Shown one piece after another: positions 1 to 8,199 of a stretch of 37,075 bases of DNA. Positions within the stretch are counted from its first letter, which is position 1. Every line of letters begins with the position of its first letter. Made by a program: the position numbers and the translations under genes. The notes below the pieces were generated by a model. That model ran no database searches. It worked only from the letters and a program-made list of their open reading frames with translations, and was not told where the DNA came from. This stretch comes from CAXMNX01 sp964194845 (GTDB taxonomy: Bacteria; Pseudomonadota; Alphaproteobacteria; Rhodobacterales; Rhodobacteraceae). The stretch spans positions 1 through 37,075 of the forward strand of contig CAXMNX010000028.1 in assembly GCA_964194845.1 (NCBI GenBank). Reading direction: 5' to 3'.

Positions 1-192
1 CTCGGCATATTTGTTCGTCAGCACAGACCCCTGCGCCTCCAGCACCGCACGGCTGACGATGTTCTCGCTCGCAATCAGCTCGATCTCACAACGCTGGCGA
101 CCAAGCTCCGACTGGATCGCACTATGAATCGCAGGGTCGCGGCTTGAAAGTGGCTCCGTGAAAAAGGCGGTGTCAGTCGACGAGGCGTTCAT
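1..192 (-). CDS. glyA: Serine hydroxymethyltransferase, N-terminal part (runs off the window)
   Basis: The first 64 codons read MNASSTDTAFF, then a segment with SRDPAIHSAIQSELGRQ and the family hallmark ELIASENIVSRAVLEAQGS, ending TNKYAE at base 1. This is the conserved start of the PLP enzyme that interconverts serine and glycine with tetrahydrofolate-bound C1 units; in the serine cycle it brings formaldehyde-derived carbon in. The start is the ATG at 192, with an AAAGGA-like ribosome site upstream. It lies 19 bases after the ppc stop on the same strand, so it is probably the last visible gene of the sga-mtkA-mtkB-ppc-glyA operon. The catalytic lysine and the rest of the protein lie outside the window. 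The family assignment is secure. That this copy serves the serine cycle rather than housekeeping is inferred from position. Confidence 0.95.
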   Translation of the reverse strand, partial: MNASSTDTAFFTEPLSSRDPAIHSAIQSELGRQRCEIELIASENIVSRAVLEAQGSVLTNKYAE

Positions 193-211
193 GGGTATGA
201 TCCTTTTGCCG

Positions 212-2845
212 TCAGCCGGTCCATCCAAGACCGGCGGATATTGTGTTCATGGATTGCAGAAGCGGAATGGACGTCGCGGCGGCGTTTCCGGCGCGGGCCT
301 CGCGCAGCAGATCGACCTGAAGCGCATTGACGCGGTCGAGATCGGCGCGCAATCGGTTAAATCGGGCGCGAAATTCCGGGAACCGGTCGGCGATGCTAGG
401 CTCGCCGGTTAGAAACAACACACCTTCGCAGGCACGGCGATATTCTGCTTCGATAAGGCCCGAAATGCTGTTTCGCGCACTCTCGTCAACGACAAGCGTT
501 GCGTATTTCGCGGCCACATCCAGATCGGTCTGGTAGAGCGATTTTTCGACCTCGTCGGCGATCAACCGGAAGACTTTCGAGTCCCGGAACATCGCGGCCA
601 GCGTGTCCTCGCCACGGTCGCCGCGAAATCGGCGGAGGCTTTCCATCGCAGTGCCGAAACCATACCAGCCGGTGATCAGGTGGCGGTTCTGTGACCAGGC
701 GAATACCCAGGGGATCGCCCGCAGATCCGACAGGGCAGATGCCCCAAAACGCCGCGCCGGGCGCGACCCGATTTTAAGACGCGCTAGCTCCTCAACCGGG
801 CTTGCCTGTTGGAAATAATCGATAAAACCCGGGCTGTGCAGCAATGTGGAATAGGTGGTTTGCGACAGCGCCGATAGTGCGTCCATCGCCTCGTCAAATT
901 CGGGGTTTGGTGGTGTGTCCGCCGCATTCAGCGAATGGGCGAGCGCGCTTGCCGCAAGCCGTTCAAGGTGCGACGCGGCTGTGCCACGGTTGGCGTAATT
1001 GGCAGATACCACCTCGCCCTGTTCGGTGATCCGAAGCCGGCCCGCAATGGTGCCCGCCGGTTGCGCCGTAATTGCCCGTTCGGTCGGCGCGCCACCCCGA
1101 CTGACGGATCCGCCGCGCCCGTGAAAAAAGCTGACGCCAAACCCGCATTCCTCAAGCGCCCGCTTGATCTTGCGTTGCGCACGGTCAAGCTCCCAGGTCG
1201 AGCAAACAAAGCCGCCATCCTTGTTGCTGTCTGAATACCCCAACATGATCTCGGCAGTTCGGCCGCGCGTTTTCATGCTGCGCCGCGCCAGCGGAACGTC
1301 CAGCAATTCTTTCAGGATAGACGGCGCGTTCCGCAGGTCGTCGATGGTTTCAAACAGCGGCACGACCGTGAAATCGAGAACTTCGGCACCGAACCCGGCA
1401 TAGCGCGCCAGTAGATATACCCCCAAAAGATCGTCCGCTGAGCGGGTCATCGAAAGGATGAATGGCCCAATTGCTTCGGGGTCTGTGCGATTGCGCATCG
1501 AGGCCATGAGTTGCAACAAGTCGAGCAATTCTGTGGCCTCGGGACTTAGTCGCGCCCTGTCCGCAAAACGCAAGTCCGCCGAGGCCAGTTCTTTGCGCAA
1601 ACGGCTCGACCATTGCTTGCTGCCGTAGCCCGGTGCGGTATCGCCGCCCAAGGCCCAGATCTCGGCAAGCACCCGGGTTGTGACGGTTGAATTCTGACGG
1701 ATGTCCAGCGTCATGGTGCGAAGACCAAAAACCGACGCCTGCCGCCGGATCGGGCGAATATAGCGGCGCGCCAATTCCGATGCCGAGATCGCACAAAGGG
1801 CTGCATCAACGGCATCAAGATCAGCCGCAAACTGGCCGACTTGGGAATAAAGTTCATCGCGCAGTTTTTGCGCCATCGCCGAAAGAGCTTTACGGAAGAT
1901 TTCGCTGGCGTTCCGGTCACTGGGCGAAGCACCATCCACGATGGCCAGCAGTTTTGCGCGGTGTTTTTCGTTAGGTGGCTGAATGTGATCACTAACGCTA
2001 AGCCGCGCGGCCGCTATGCCTAATTTTTCAAGATAAAGCGCCGTTGCGGCTTCGCGCCCGCGCCGCATGGCCAGTTTGGTGACGTCAGTGGTCACATTCG
2101 GATTGCCGTCGCGGTCGCCGCCGATCCAGTTGTGAAACTTAAGGCACGGCGTCACGGCAGGCGCCTCGCCAAACGCCGCTTCCGCCGCCAATTCAAACTG
2201 TTCAAATACCTGCGGCACGGCGTCGAAAATGCTGTCGCGGAAAAATTGCAGGCCCCATTCGATCTCGTCCGCCAGGCTCGGTCGCTCCAGACGCAATTCC
2301 CCGGTTAGCCAAAGAAGATCAATCTCGCCTTTGATATCATCAAGTATTTGCGCCCGCTCGCGCGGCGTCCAGCGTTTGGTTTCAAGTTTGACCAGCCCGC
2401 GATAGATGCGCCGGTGGTTTTCAAGAACCGTCACCCGCTTCGCCTCGGTCGGGTGCGCCGTCAGCGTCGGCCCCACCGACAGCGCCTCGGCCAGCTTGGC
2501 GAACTCATCCGCCCCAAGTTTGCGGTCCGCCAGAACCTGGGCAAAACTGCCCGGCACCGAAGCTGCACCACTTTGCGTTTCGTCCAGCCTTCGGTCGCGC
2601 ACTGCCGCATTTTCATCGACGATCCGCGACAAGTGAAACCAGATGTTTAACGCCTGTAGATATGGGATCGCCTGCGATCCCGCCGGGATCGGCGTGTCAG
2701 CAGCAGTTTTCAACCAGGCGGCAACCTGCGGCGCGCGTTTTTCGAGGATCTCGCGCCAAAGCTCACCCAAGACCTCGCGCAATGCGACTGCATAGTCGCC
2801 ACGACCCGCGGTTCCCCGAAAGGTATCAAGCGCCGCCGCGCACAC
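212..2845 (-). CDS. ppc: Phosphoenolpyruvate carboxylase
   Basis: The 877-residue product carboxylates PEP to oxaloacetate, the C3-to-C4 step of the serine cycle. Family signatures are plain: LTAHPTEAKR with the catalytic His at about residue 132, YSDSNKDGGFV, and the glycine-rich catalytic loop FHGRGGSVSRGG in the second half. The C-terminus ends GWTG where classical enzymes end NTG. Length is near the low end for the family (about 880-930). The open frame begins at a GTG at 2845 with no good ribosome site. A better start, ATG at 2910 behind CGGAGG just after the mtkB stop, lies in another frame and reaches a stop (TAG) whose last G is the first G of the GTG. So either the gene is translationally coupled to a 21-codon leader or the 5' end carries a one-base frameshift. 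It follows mtkB in the operon, as in methylotroph serine-cycle clusters. Confidence 0.95.
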   Translation of the reverse strand: MCAAALDTFRGTAGRGDYAVALREVLGELWREILEKRAPQVAAWLKTAADTPIPAGSQAIPYLQALNIWFHLSRIVDENAAVRDRRLDETQSGAASVPGSFAQVLADRKLGADEFAKLAEALSVGPTLTAHPTEAKRVTVLENHRRIYRGLVKLETKRWTPRERAQILDDIKGEIDLLWLTGELRLERPSLADEIEWGLQFFRDSIFDAVPQVFEQFELAAEAAFGEAPAVTPCLKFHNWIGGDRDGNPNVTTDVTKLAMRRGREAATALYLEKLGIAAARLSVSDHIQPPNEKHRAKLLAIVDGASPSDRNASEIFRKALSAMAQKLRDELYSQVGQFAADLDAVDAALCAISASELARRYIRPIRRQASVFGLRTMTLDIRQNSTVTTRVLAEIWALGGDTAPGYGSKQWSSRLRKELASADLRFADRARLSPEATELLDLLQLMASMRNRTDPEAIGPFILSMTRSADDLLGVYLLARYAGFGAEVLDFTVVPLFETIDDLRNAPSILKELLDVPLARRSMKTRGRTAEIMLGYSDSNKDGGFVCSTWELDRAQRKIKRALEECGFGVSFFHGRGGSVSRGGAPTERAITAQPAGTIAGRLRITEQGEVVSANYANRGTAASHLERLAASALAHSLNAADTPPNPEFDEAMDALSALSQTTYSTLLHSPGFIDYFQQASPVEELARLKIGSRPARRFGASALSDLRAIPWVFAWSQNRHLITGWYGFGTAMESLRRFRGDRGEDTLAAMFRDSKVFRLIADEVEKSLYQTDLDVAAKYATLVVDESARNSISGLIEAEYRRACEGVLFLTGEPSIADRFPEFRARFNRLRADLDRVNALQVDLLREARAGNAAATSIPLLQSMNTISAGLGWTG

Positions 2846-2910
2846 TAGACTACGCGGTCGCGCTGGCCGCGACCCTCGAGAACGTCGGCAAAGCTGTCAG
2901 AATGCGCCAT
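2845..2910 (-). other. Short leader ORF / possible frameshifted 5' end of ppc
   Basis: A 21-codon open frame starts at an ATG (2910) preceded five bases upstream by CGGAGG and 11 bases after the mtkB stop. It reads MAHSDSFADVLEGRGQRDRV plus one Val and stops at TAG (2847-2845). The stop overlaps the GTG that opens the ppc frame. It has the strongest translation start signal in this junction. It may be the natural N-terminus of PEPC separated by a one-base deletion or sequencing error, or a leader that couples ppc translation to mtkB. Confidence 0.55.
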
Positions 2911-2921
2911 CGCGGCCTCCG

Positions 2922-3809
2922 CTACGCTGCGGCCATAATCTCGGCAATCTTATCGCCAATTTTCGACGGGTGTTCGGCCACCGTCACGCCTGCCTGAGAC
3001 AGGATTTCAACCTTTTCAGACGCGCTTTCGCCAAACGCCGAGATAATCGCGCCCGCGTGCCCCATCGTCCGGCCCTTAGGCGCAGTCAGTCCGGCAACAT
3101 AGGCGACAACCGGTTTTGTCATGTGATCACGAATAAATTCCGCTGCTTCAGCCTCTTGCGGCCCGCCGATCTCGCCGATCAGGCACACAATCTCGGTCTG
3201 ATCGTCTTCCTCGAAATGCTTCAGGATGTCCTTGAAAGACGAGCCATTGATCGGATCACCGCCGATCCCGACCGAGGTTGAAACGCCAATTCCAAGCTCC
3301 ATAAGCTGGCTGGCTGCTTCGTATCCCAACGTTCCCGAGCGGCCAACAATGCCCACCGGACCTTGAAGGTAGATATGCCCCGGCATGATCCCCAGCATTG
3401 CCTTGCCCGGGCTGATCGTTCCGGCACAATTAGGCCCTGTCAGAACCATCCGGCGATCTTTTGGGAAGCGGAACATATAGCGCTTCACCTTGATCATATC
3501 CTGCGCCGGGATGCCGTCGGTGATGCAGACGCAATAGCGGATGCCCGCATCGGCGGCTTCCATGATGCTGTCTGCGGCAAAGGGCGGCGGCACGAATACC
3601 AGGCTGGCCTCAGCACCGGTTTTCTCAACCGCCTCTTTCACCGTGTTAAAGACCCGCACGCCTTCAACGCTTTCGCCGCCCTTGCCCGGCACCACGCCGC
3701 CGACGACATTTGTGCCATAGCCAATCATTTCGCCGGTGTGGAACCGCGCCATTTTTCCGGTGATACCCTGGACGATGGCGGGTGTGGATCGATCAAGAAG
3801 GATGCTCAT
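2922..3809 (-). CDS. mtkB: Malate-CoA ligase (malate thiokinase), alpha subunit
   Basis: A 295-residue protein of the succinyl-CoA synthetase alpha family. Visible are the CoA-binding N-terminus (SILLDRSTPAIVQGITGKMA), the GIGGDPINGSSF loop, and GRTMGHAGAI with the active-site histidine that is phosphorylated during catalysis. Paired with the beta subunit it would activate malate to malyl-CoA with ATP. Alone the sequence could be read as SucD. The choice of MtkB rests on its place between sga/mtkA and ppc, with mcl nearby, the arrangement of methylotroph serine-cycle loci. The start is the ATG at 3809, which overlaps the mtkA stop in an ATGA, implying translational coupling and equal subunit synthesis. 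A longer open frame upstream only overlaps mtkA in another frame. Confidence 0.92.
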   Translation of the reverse strand: MSILLDRSTPAIVQGITGKMARFHTGEMIGYGTNVVGGVVPGKGGESVEGVRVFNTVKEAVEKTGAEASLVFVPPPFAADSIMEAADAGIRYCVCITDGIPAQDMIKVKRYMFRFPKDRRMVLTGPNCAGTISPGKAMLGIMPGHIYLQGPVGIVGRSGTLGYEAASQLMELGIGVSTSVGIGGDPINGSSFKDILKHFEEDDQTEIVCLIGEIGGPQEAEAAEFIRDHMTKPVVAYVAGLTAPKGRTMGHAGAIISAFGESASEKVEILSQAGVTVAEHPSKIGDKIAEIMAAA

Positions 3810-5005
3810 TTCACGGCCCTCATGGTTGTGCCATTTGACAGGTCGTTTTTCCAGGCACCGACAGAGCGCTCGGCGGCCTCCATCAGCGTCGCAGCACGGA
3901 TGATCGGCAGACCGCTTTTGGAAAGGATTTTCTGGCCCTCTTCGACGTTCGTTCCAGCAAGTCGAACAACGACCGGCACGTCGATGGGATTTTCGCGCAG
4001 CGCCTGCACGACGCCTTCGGCAACCCAGTCGCATCGATTGATCCCGGCAAAAATGTTGACCAGCACGGCCTGCACGTTCTTGTCCGACATCACCAGACGA
4101 AACGCCTTTGCAACACGCTCGGGCGTGGCACCGCCCCCGATATCCAGAAAATTCGCAGGCTCCCCACCCGCCAGTTTGATCGTGTCCATCGTCGCCATGG
4201 CAAGGCCAGCACCGTTGACGATGCAACCGATGTTACCTTCCAGCCCGACATAGCTCAGCCCACGATCCGCCGCCCGGCACTCACGCGGGTCTTCCTGGCT
4301 TTTATCGCGCAGCTCCGAAATCTGAGGATGCCGAAACAGCGCGTTGTCGTCGAACGTCATCTTGGCGTCCAACGCGACGACGCGACCGTCTTCGGTAATC
4401 ACCAGTGGGTTGATCTCGACCATCGTTGCATCCAGCTCGCGGAACGCGCTGAAGCATCCCTGAAGCGTCCGCACGAAACCCTGAACCAGTGAAGCATCCA
4501 GTTTCAACGAAAAGGCAATCTCACGGCATTGAAAGTCCTGCAATCCGACCGCCGGCTCGACGGTCGCACGAATGATGCTGTCGGGGCGATCTTCTGAGAT
4601 GTCTTCGATCTCCATGCCACCCTCGCCCGAACAAACGATCATCACCCGCTGGCTGGTGCGATCCAGAACCAAGCCGACGTAAATCTCGCGGGCAATCTGC
4701 ACGGCGGCCTCAACGTAGACCCGGTAAATGCCCTTGCCTTCAGGGCCGGTTTGATGCGTCACGATCTTTTGGCCGAACATATCTTCGCAGGCGACCTGAA
4801 TTTCGCCGTCGCTGTCGCACACTTTCACGCCACCGGCCTTGCCGCGACCGCCTGCATGAACCTGTGCCTTCGCAACCCAGCGGTCGCCGCCCATTTCGCG
4901 CGAACGATATGCCGCCTGTTCCGGGCTGTATGCCAATGCACCGGGCGGGCATTCGACGCCGAACTGCGACAGAATTTCTTTGGCCTGATACTCGTGAATA
5001 TCCAT
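3806..5005 (-). CDS. mtkA: Malate-CoA ligase (malate thiokinase), beta subunit
   Basis: A 399-residue ATP-grasp protein of the succinyl-CoA synthetase beta family, beginning MDIHEYQAKEIL. It has the nucleotide-binding segment VAKAQVHAGGRGKAGGVK, the metal-site region ATMVEINPLVITEDG and DAKMTFDDNALFRHPQ, and the ligase domain GCIVNGAGLAMATMD, GGEPANFLDIGGGA and VNIFAGINRCDWVAEGVV. The CDW in the last motif fits methylotroph malate thiokinase as I recall it, rather than SucC, which usually has CD.IA. Together with MtkB it makes malyl-CoA for cleavage by Mcl. It starts 10 bases after the sga stop and overlaps mtkB by four bases. A plain succinyl-CoA synthetase is the alternative; assaying malate versus succinate would settle it. 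Confidence 0.93.
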   Translation of the reverse strand: MDIHEYQAKEILSQFGVECPPGALAYSPEQAAYRSREMGGDRWVAKAQVHAGGRGKAGGVKVCDSDGEIQVACEDMFGQKIVTHQTGPEGKGIYRVYVEAAVQIAREIYVGLVLDRTSQRVMIVCSGEGGMEIEDISEDRPDSIIRATVEPAVGLQDFQCREIAFSLKLDASLVQGFVRTLQGCFSAFRELDATMVEINPLVITEDGRVVALDAKMTFDDNALFRHPQISELRDKSQEDPRECRAADRGLSYVGLEGNIGCIVNGAGLAMATMDTIKLAGGEPANFLDIGGGATPERVAKAFRLVMSDKNVQAVLVNIFAGINRCDWVAEGVVQALRENPIDVPVVVRLAGTNVEEGQKILSKSGLPIIRAATLMEAAERSVGAWKNDLSNGTTMRAVK

Positions 5006-5015
5006 GGGCTTTCTC

Positions 5016-6260
5016 CTATTCGGCGGCCATTGACGGCTCGTAGCGCTCGGTCAGCCGGGCGTGGATTTCATCCAGATCGACCCACGCACCAAGCCGGTTC
5101 ATCGCCTCACCGAAACGCATCACGATATCGGTGATCGCAGCCTGGCTCAGCTGGTTCAGAATACCAATCCGAATTTGCACCGGTGCCGAAAGTGTCGGCC
5201 AGATGCCGAAACCTTCGGCTCGGCATCCCTGCACAAGTTCCATCTCGCGGCCCGCCAGTTCGCCCGGCAGGTTCAGCACAACCAGGCTGGTCATGTTTGA
5301 CGTCACATTGCAGCCCATCGCCTGAACCGCGTCACGCAGAACCGCTTCGTGGAAGGCATAAGACCTGGCCCTTTCCGCGCGCCCCTCTTCCAGCGTCAGG
5401 CGCAGCGCTTCGTGGAAAGCAGCAACCGCATACCCCGAATGCGTGCGGTGATAGGTGCCCTTCTCGACATCGGCACCGTCGATGATGCCCCAGTGACGCG
5501 CCTCCAAAATCGGGTGATGAACGAATGTCCGCGCACCGCGCGACTTCAGGACGTCGATATAGCGATCAGTGAAACTGACCGGCGCATAAGTCAGCGGCAA
5601 GCAGCAGATGCCCTTCTGCGGGCAGCTTGCCCAGGCGACAACACCCGCGTGTCCGTCGATCGAAAAATCGGAAACACCCAGCGAAGAAACCGCATCGACC
5701 AGACCCATCGCGCCGTAGCGCGCGCAGGCATCCGAAAACGCCGCCAGATCGTTGACCCGGCCCGACCCGGTTTCCCAATGCGCCATGAAGGCCCACATCG
5801 GTTTGTGCTCGCTCAGTGCGGCCTCGATCACATTCCCTGTCACAGACTGCCCGTGCGGCACCTCGACAATGACAACATTCGCAGGCTGCGGGTTCAATGG
5901 ATCCGCAGCCAGGTCCTCCGCAGAAGCCGCCTTCATGCGCAACGTCTGCCCGTCGATGCCTGAAAACGTCCCGTTTGTGAAAGCAACAACCGTGTCACCC
6001 GGCATCACTGCCGCCATCATCGCATCCAGCCCGCTCCATCCGGTTCCGGCCACGCCAAACGTATGAACGTTCGCCGTCCCCCAAACTTCGCGCAGCATGT
6101 GCTTGCATTCGATCATCCCGCGCAGAACATCCGCCTGCATGTGGTCAGCAACGCCAGCTCTGGCAAAGCTGTCCAGAACTCGCGGGTCGGTATTTCCCGG
6201 CCCCGGTCCGGCCGCCAGCGTTTCGGGAATTTCGAGCGGCGGAAAGATTGCTGTGGTCAT
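5016..6260 (-). CDS. sga: Serine-glyoxylate aminotransferase
   Basis: A 414-residue class V (fold type I) PLP aminotransferase. In the serine cycle it moves the amino group of serine to glyoxylate, giving hydroxypyruvate and regenerating glycine. The N-terminal AAGPGPGNTDPRVL is the family signature. DAVSSLGVSDFSIDGHAGV precedes SCPQKGICCLPL, whose lysine is the expected PLP Schiff-base residue. The start chosen is the ATG at 6260, with AGGGA seven bases upstream; an in-frame ATG seven codons earlier has no ribosome site. It is the first gene of the minus-strand serine-cycle operon. An inverted repeat at 6307-6337 lies 46 bases upstream and resembles one upstream of mcl. Some relatives prefer alanine as donor (AGXT-type), so the exact donor is inferred from the operon. 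Confidence 0.93.
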   Translation of the reverse strand: MTTAIFPPLEIPETLAAGPGPGNTDPRVLDSFARAGVADHMQADVLRGMIECKHMLREVWGTANVHTFGVAGTGWSGLDAMMAAVMPGDTVVAFTNGTFSGIDGQTLRMKAASAEDLAADPLNPQPANVVIVEVPHGQSVTGNVIEAALSEHKPMWAFMAHWETGSGRVNDLAAFSDACARYGAMGLVDAVSSLGVSDFSIDGHAGVVAWASCPQKGICCLPLTYAPVSFTDRYIDVLKSRGARTFVHHPILEARHWGIIDGADVEKGTYHRTHSGYAVAAFHEALRLTLEEGRAERARSYAFHEAVLRDAVQAMGCNVTSNMTSLVVLNLPGELAGREMELVQGCRAEGFGIWPTLSAPVQIRIGILNQLSQAAITDIVMRFGEAMNRLGAWVDLDEIHARLTERYEPSMAAE

Positions 6261-6306
6261 AATTGGTCCCTGCCCTTGCAAGAATGTTGCCTTCGTCGAC
6301 CAATTT

Positions 6307-6337
6307 GTAATTTCCCTCCTCAGCCGAACAACATTAC
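6307..6337. promoter_or_regulatory. Candidate operator upstream of sga
   Basis: This 31-bp stretch begins GTAATTTCCC and ends AACATTAC on the plus strand, an imperfect inverted repeat with GTAATnTT ends. Read towards sga it runs GTAATGTTGTTCGG, then GAGGGAAATTAC, closely resembling the longer inverted repeat upstream of mcl at 7104-7147. The two flank the LuxR-type gene and are likely sites for a shared regulator. The regulator's identity is inferred. Confidence 0.55.
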
Positions 6338-6456
6338 TTACTCCTGCTTTTGGGCATCTAAAAGTATGGTGAAAAACCCACCCTTTATGGTAAGTCTACC
6401 GTTGTATACCAAATTTCCCCTGTCTGAATGGGTGGGAAACTCGAAAAGGCAAAAGA

Positions 6457-7107
6457 TTGCAACAGGTTAGTGAAAGGCCGGAAAAAGTTGGCGTCATGCT
6501 CGCAGACAGCAATCCGTTGGTTCTGACGGCCATGTCCGAGATATTTGATCGTGATCCGCGATTCTCTCTCATCGCCACCGCCGCGACTGCCGAAGGCTTT
6601 CTCGGAACCGTCATGCGCCTTCCCGTGCAGGTCGGCGTCATTGACTGGAACCTGCCCGCACTTGGCGGCGCAAAGCTGATCGAAGTGCTTCGCGCGCAGG
6701 AAACCGCGCCCCGCTTGGTCGTCTACGGCGACGACAAATCAGACTTGCCGCGCATTGCCATGGCCGCCGGTGCTGCCGGGTTTGCGCCCCGATCTTCCCC
6801 GGTAGAGAGCCTTCTCGACACCTGCATCGACGTGGCAGGCGGCAAAATGGTGTTCCCGTTCGTCGATGTCCGGGAGCTTCAGCGCGACCCGATCCAAAGC
6901 CTCAGCCGCAAGGAACGCGCCATCTTAGAGGCATTGTCCAAGGGTCTGACCAATCGCGAGCTTTCGTCCGAGCTTGGGATTTCGACCAACACCGTCAAGT
7001 TCCACCTCTCCAACCTCTACGACAAGCTCTCGGTCAAGAACCGCGCCCAGGCGATCGCGTTCTACTACTCCTCGCGCCTTCCCTCGGAGCCATCGGGACA
7101 AACGTAA
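6457..7107 (+). CDS. LuxR/NarL-family regulator with degenerate receiver domain
   Basis: The 216-residue protein has an N-terminal receiver-like domain (about 10-125) and a C-terminal LuxR-type helix-turn-helix (about 148-208: LSRKERAILEALSKGLTNRE, then LGISTNTVKFHLSNLYDKL). The receiver keeps the likely phosphoacceptor Asp63 in GVIDWNLP. The acidic pair at the start is reduced to ADS, and the conserved Lys of the GAxGYxxK motif is missing (GAAGFAPR), so phosphorylation control is doubtful. The start is a TTG at 6457 with AAAAGG seven bases upstream. The gene sits between the divergent sga operon and mcl, and related inverted repeats lie on both sides, so it probably controls the serine-cycle genes. 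No cognate kinase gene is visible. Confidence 0.85.
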   Translation: MQQVSERPEKVGVMLADSNPLVLTAMSEIFDRDPRFSLIATAATAEGFLGTVMRLPVQVGVIDWNLPALGGAKLIEVLRAQETAPRLVVYGDDKSDLPRIAMAAGAAGFAPRSSPVESLLDTCIDVAGGKMVFPFVDVRELQRDPIQSLSRKERAILEALSKGLTNRELSSELGISTNTVKFHLSNLYDKLSVKNRAQAIAFYYSSRLPSEPSGQT

Positions 7108-7147
7108 TCTTATTTCGCCGCACTTCGTCGCAGGGAAATAATATTAC
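7104..7147. promoter_or_regulatory. 13-bp-arm inverted repeat upstream of mcl
   Basis: Arms GTAATCTTATTTC (7104-7116) and GAAATAATATTAC (7135-7147) are complementary at 12 of 13 positions around an 18-base spacer. The left arm overlaps the stop codon of the LuxR-type gene. A TTGACA at 7148-7153 directly follows and could be a -35 box, though I see no clear -10. It could be an operator for mcl, a terminator of the regulator gene, or both. Similarity to the site upstream of sga favours an operator. Confidence 0.6.
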
Positions 7148-7218
7148 TTGACAGAATTCAAAATCCGCCGTTCTTCTCAGCGCCGTTTCCCCCACCGCCA
7201 AAAGAGGAGCGGCCAAAC

Positions 7219-8196
7219 ATGTCTTTCCACGCCATCGAGCAGGCCCCTGCAAGGTTGAACCGCAGCGAGCTGGCCGTCCCCGGCTCGCAACTGCAAATGT
7301 TTGAAAAGGCGGCGAGTTCTGACGTCGACGTTATCTTTCTTGATCTCGAAGACGCGGTCGCGCCCGACGAAAAGGAACAGGCGCGAAAAAACATCATCAA
7401 GGCCCTGAACGAGGTCGACTGGGGCAGCAAGACGATGTCAGTTCGCATCAACGGGCTCGACACCCACTACATGTATCGCGACGTCGTCGATGTGGTCGAA
7501 CAGGCCGGTGAACGTCTGGATCTGATCATGATCCCCAAGGTCGGCACCGCCGCCGATGTCTACGCCGTCGATATGATGGTGACCCAGATCGAAGACGCCA
7601 AAGGCTACACCAAACGCATCGGATTCGAACACATCATCGAAACCGCGCTCGGCATGCAAAATGTCACCGAAATCGCTGGCGCATCCAAACGCAACGAAAG
7701 CCTGCATTTTGGCGTCGCCGACTACGCCGCGTCGATGCGCGCCCGCACCACAGTGATCGGCGGCGTGAACGAAAACTACGCGGTACTGACCGATCCCTTG
7801 GAAGCCGGCTCGCGCGCGGTGCATTGGGGCGACATGTGGCACTATGCCATCGCCCGGATGGTTGTCGCCGCCCGCGCCAATGGCCTTCGCCCAATCGACG
7901 GCCCATTTGGCGATTTCTCAGACCCTGACGGATACAAAGCGGCTGCCTTCCGCGCTGCTGTGCTTGGGTGCGAAGGCAAGTGGGCGATCCACCCCAGTCA
8001 GATCGCGCTCGCCAACGAGGTTATGAGCCCGTCTGAGGCCGAAGTGACAAAAGCCAATCGCATTATCGAAGCCATGGCCGAGGCCGAGGCGGCGGGCAAA
8101 GGTGCGGTGTCGCTTGACGGGCGGTTGATTGACTATGCCTCGATCCGGCAGGCCGAAGTGCTGGTCGAAAAAGCCAAACAAATCGCCGCAGGTTAA
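7219..8196 (+). CDS. mcl: Malyl-CoA lyase (L-malyl-CoA / beta-methylmalyl-CoA lyase)
   Basis: A 325-residue HpcH/HpaI (CitE-type) lyase that splits malyl-CoA into acetyl-CoA and glyoxylate, closing the serine cycle. The N-terminal LNRSELAVPGSQ is followed by FLDLEDAVAPDEKEQARKNI with the Mg-binding acidic residues, VRINGLDTHYMYRDVVD, LIMIPKVG, the acidic stretch FEHIIETALGM, FGVADYAASMRARTTVIGG, GPFGDFSDPDGY, and GKWAIHPSQIALANEVMSPS. From memory, the LEDAVAPDEK and SMRARTTVIGG versions resemble the methylotroph enzyme more than the photosynthetic Rhodobacter one. The start ATG at 7219 has GAGGAG nine bases upstream. The gene has its own transcription unit opposite the sga operon and ends three bases from the converging glycerate kinase gene. 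Confidence 0.95.
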   Translation: MSFHAIEQAPARLNRSELAVPGSQLQMFEKAASSDVDVIFLDLEDAVAPDEKEQARKNIIKALNEVDWGSKTMSVRINGLDTHYMYRDVVDVVEQAGERLDLIMIPKVGTAADVYAVDMMVTQIEDAKGYTKRIGFEHIIETALGMQNVTEIAGASKRNESLHFGVADYAASMRARTTVIGGVNENYAVLTDPLEAGSRAVHWGDMWHYAIARMVVAARANGLRPIDGPFGDFSDPDGYKAAAFRAAVLGCEGKWAIHPSQIALANEVMSPSEAEVTKANRIIEAMAEAEAAGKGAVSLDGRLIDYASIRQAEVLVEKAKQIAAG

Positions 8197-8199
8197 GCC

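Noticed and set aside
6370..6440. CCCACCC ... GGGTGGG inverted pair upstream of the LuxR-type gene
   Set aside because: The arms are about 50 bases apart and low in complexity; there is not enough to call an operator.
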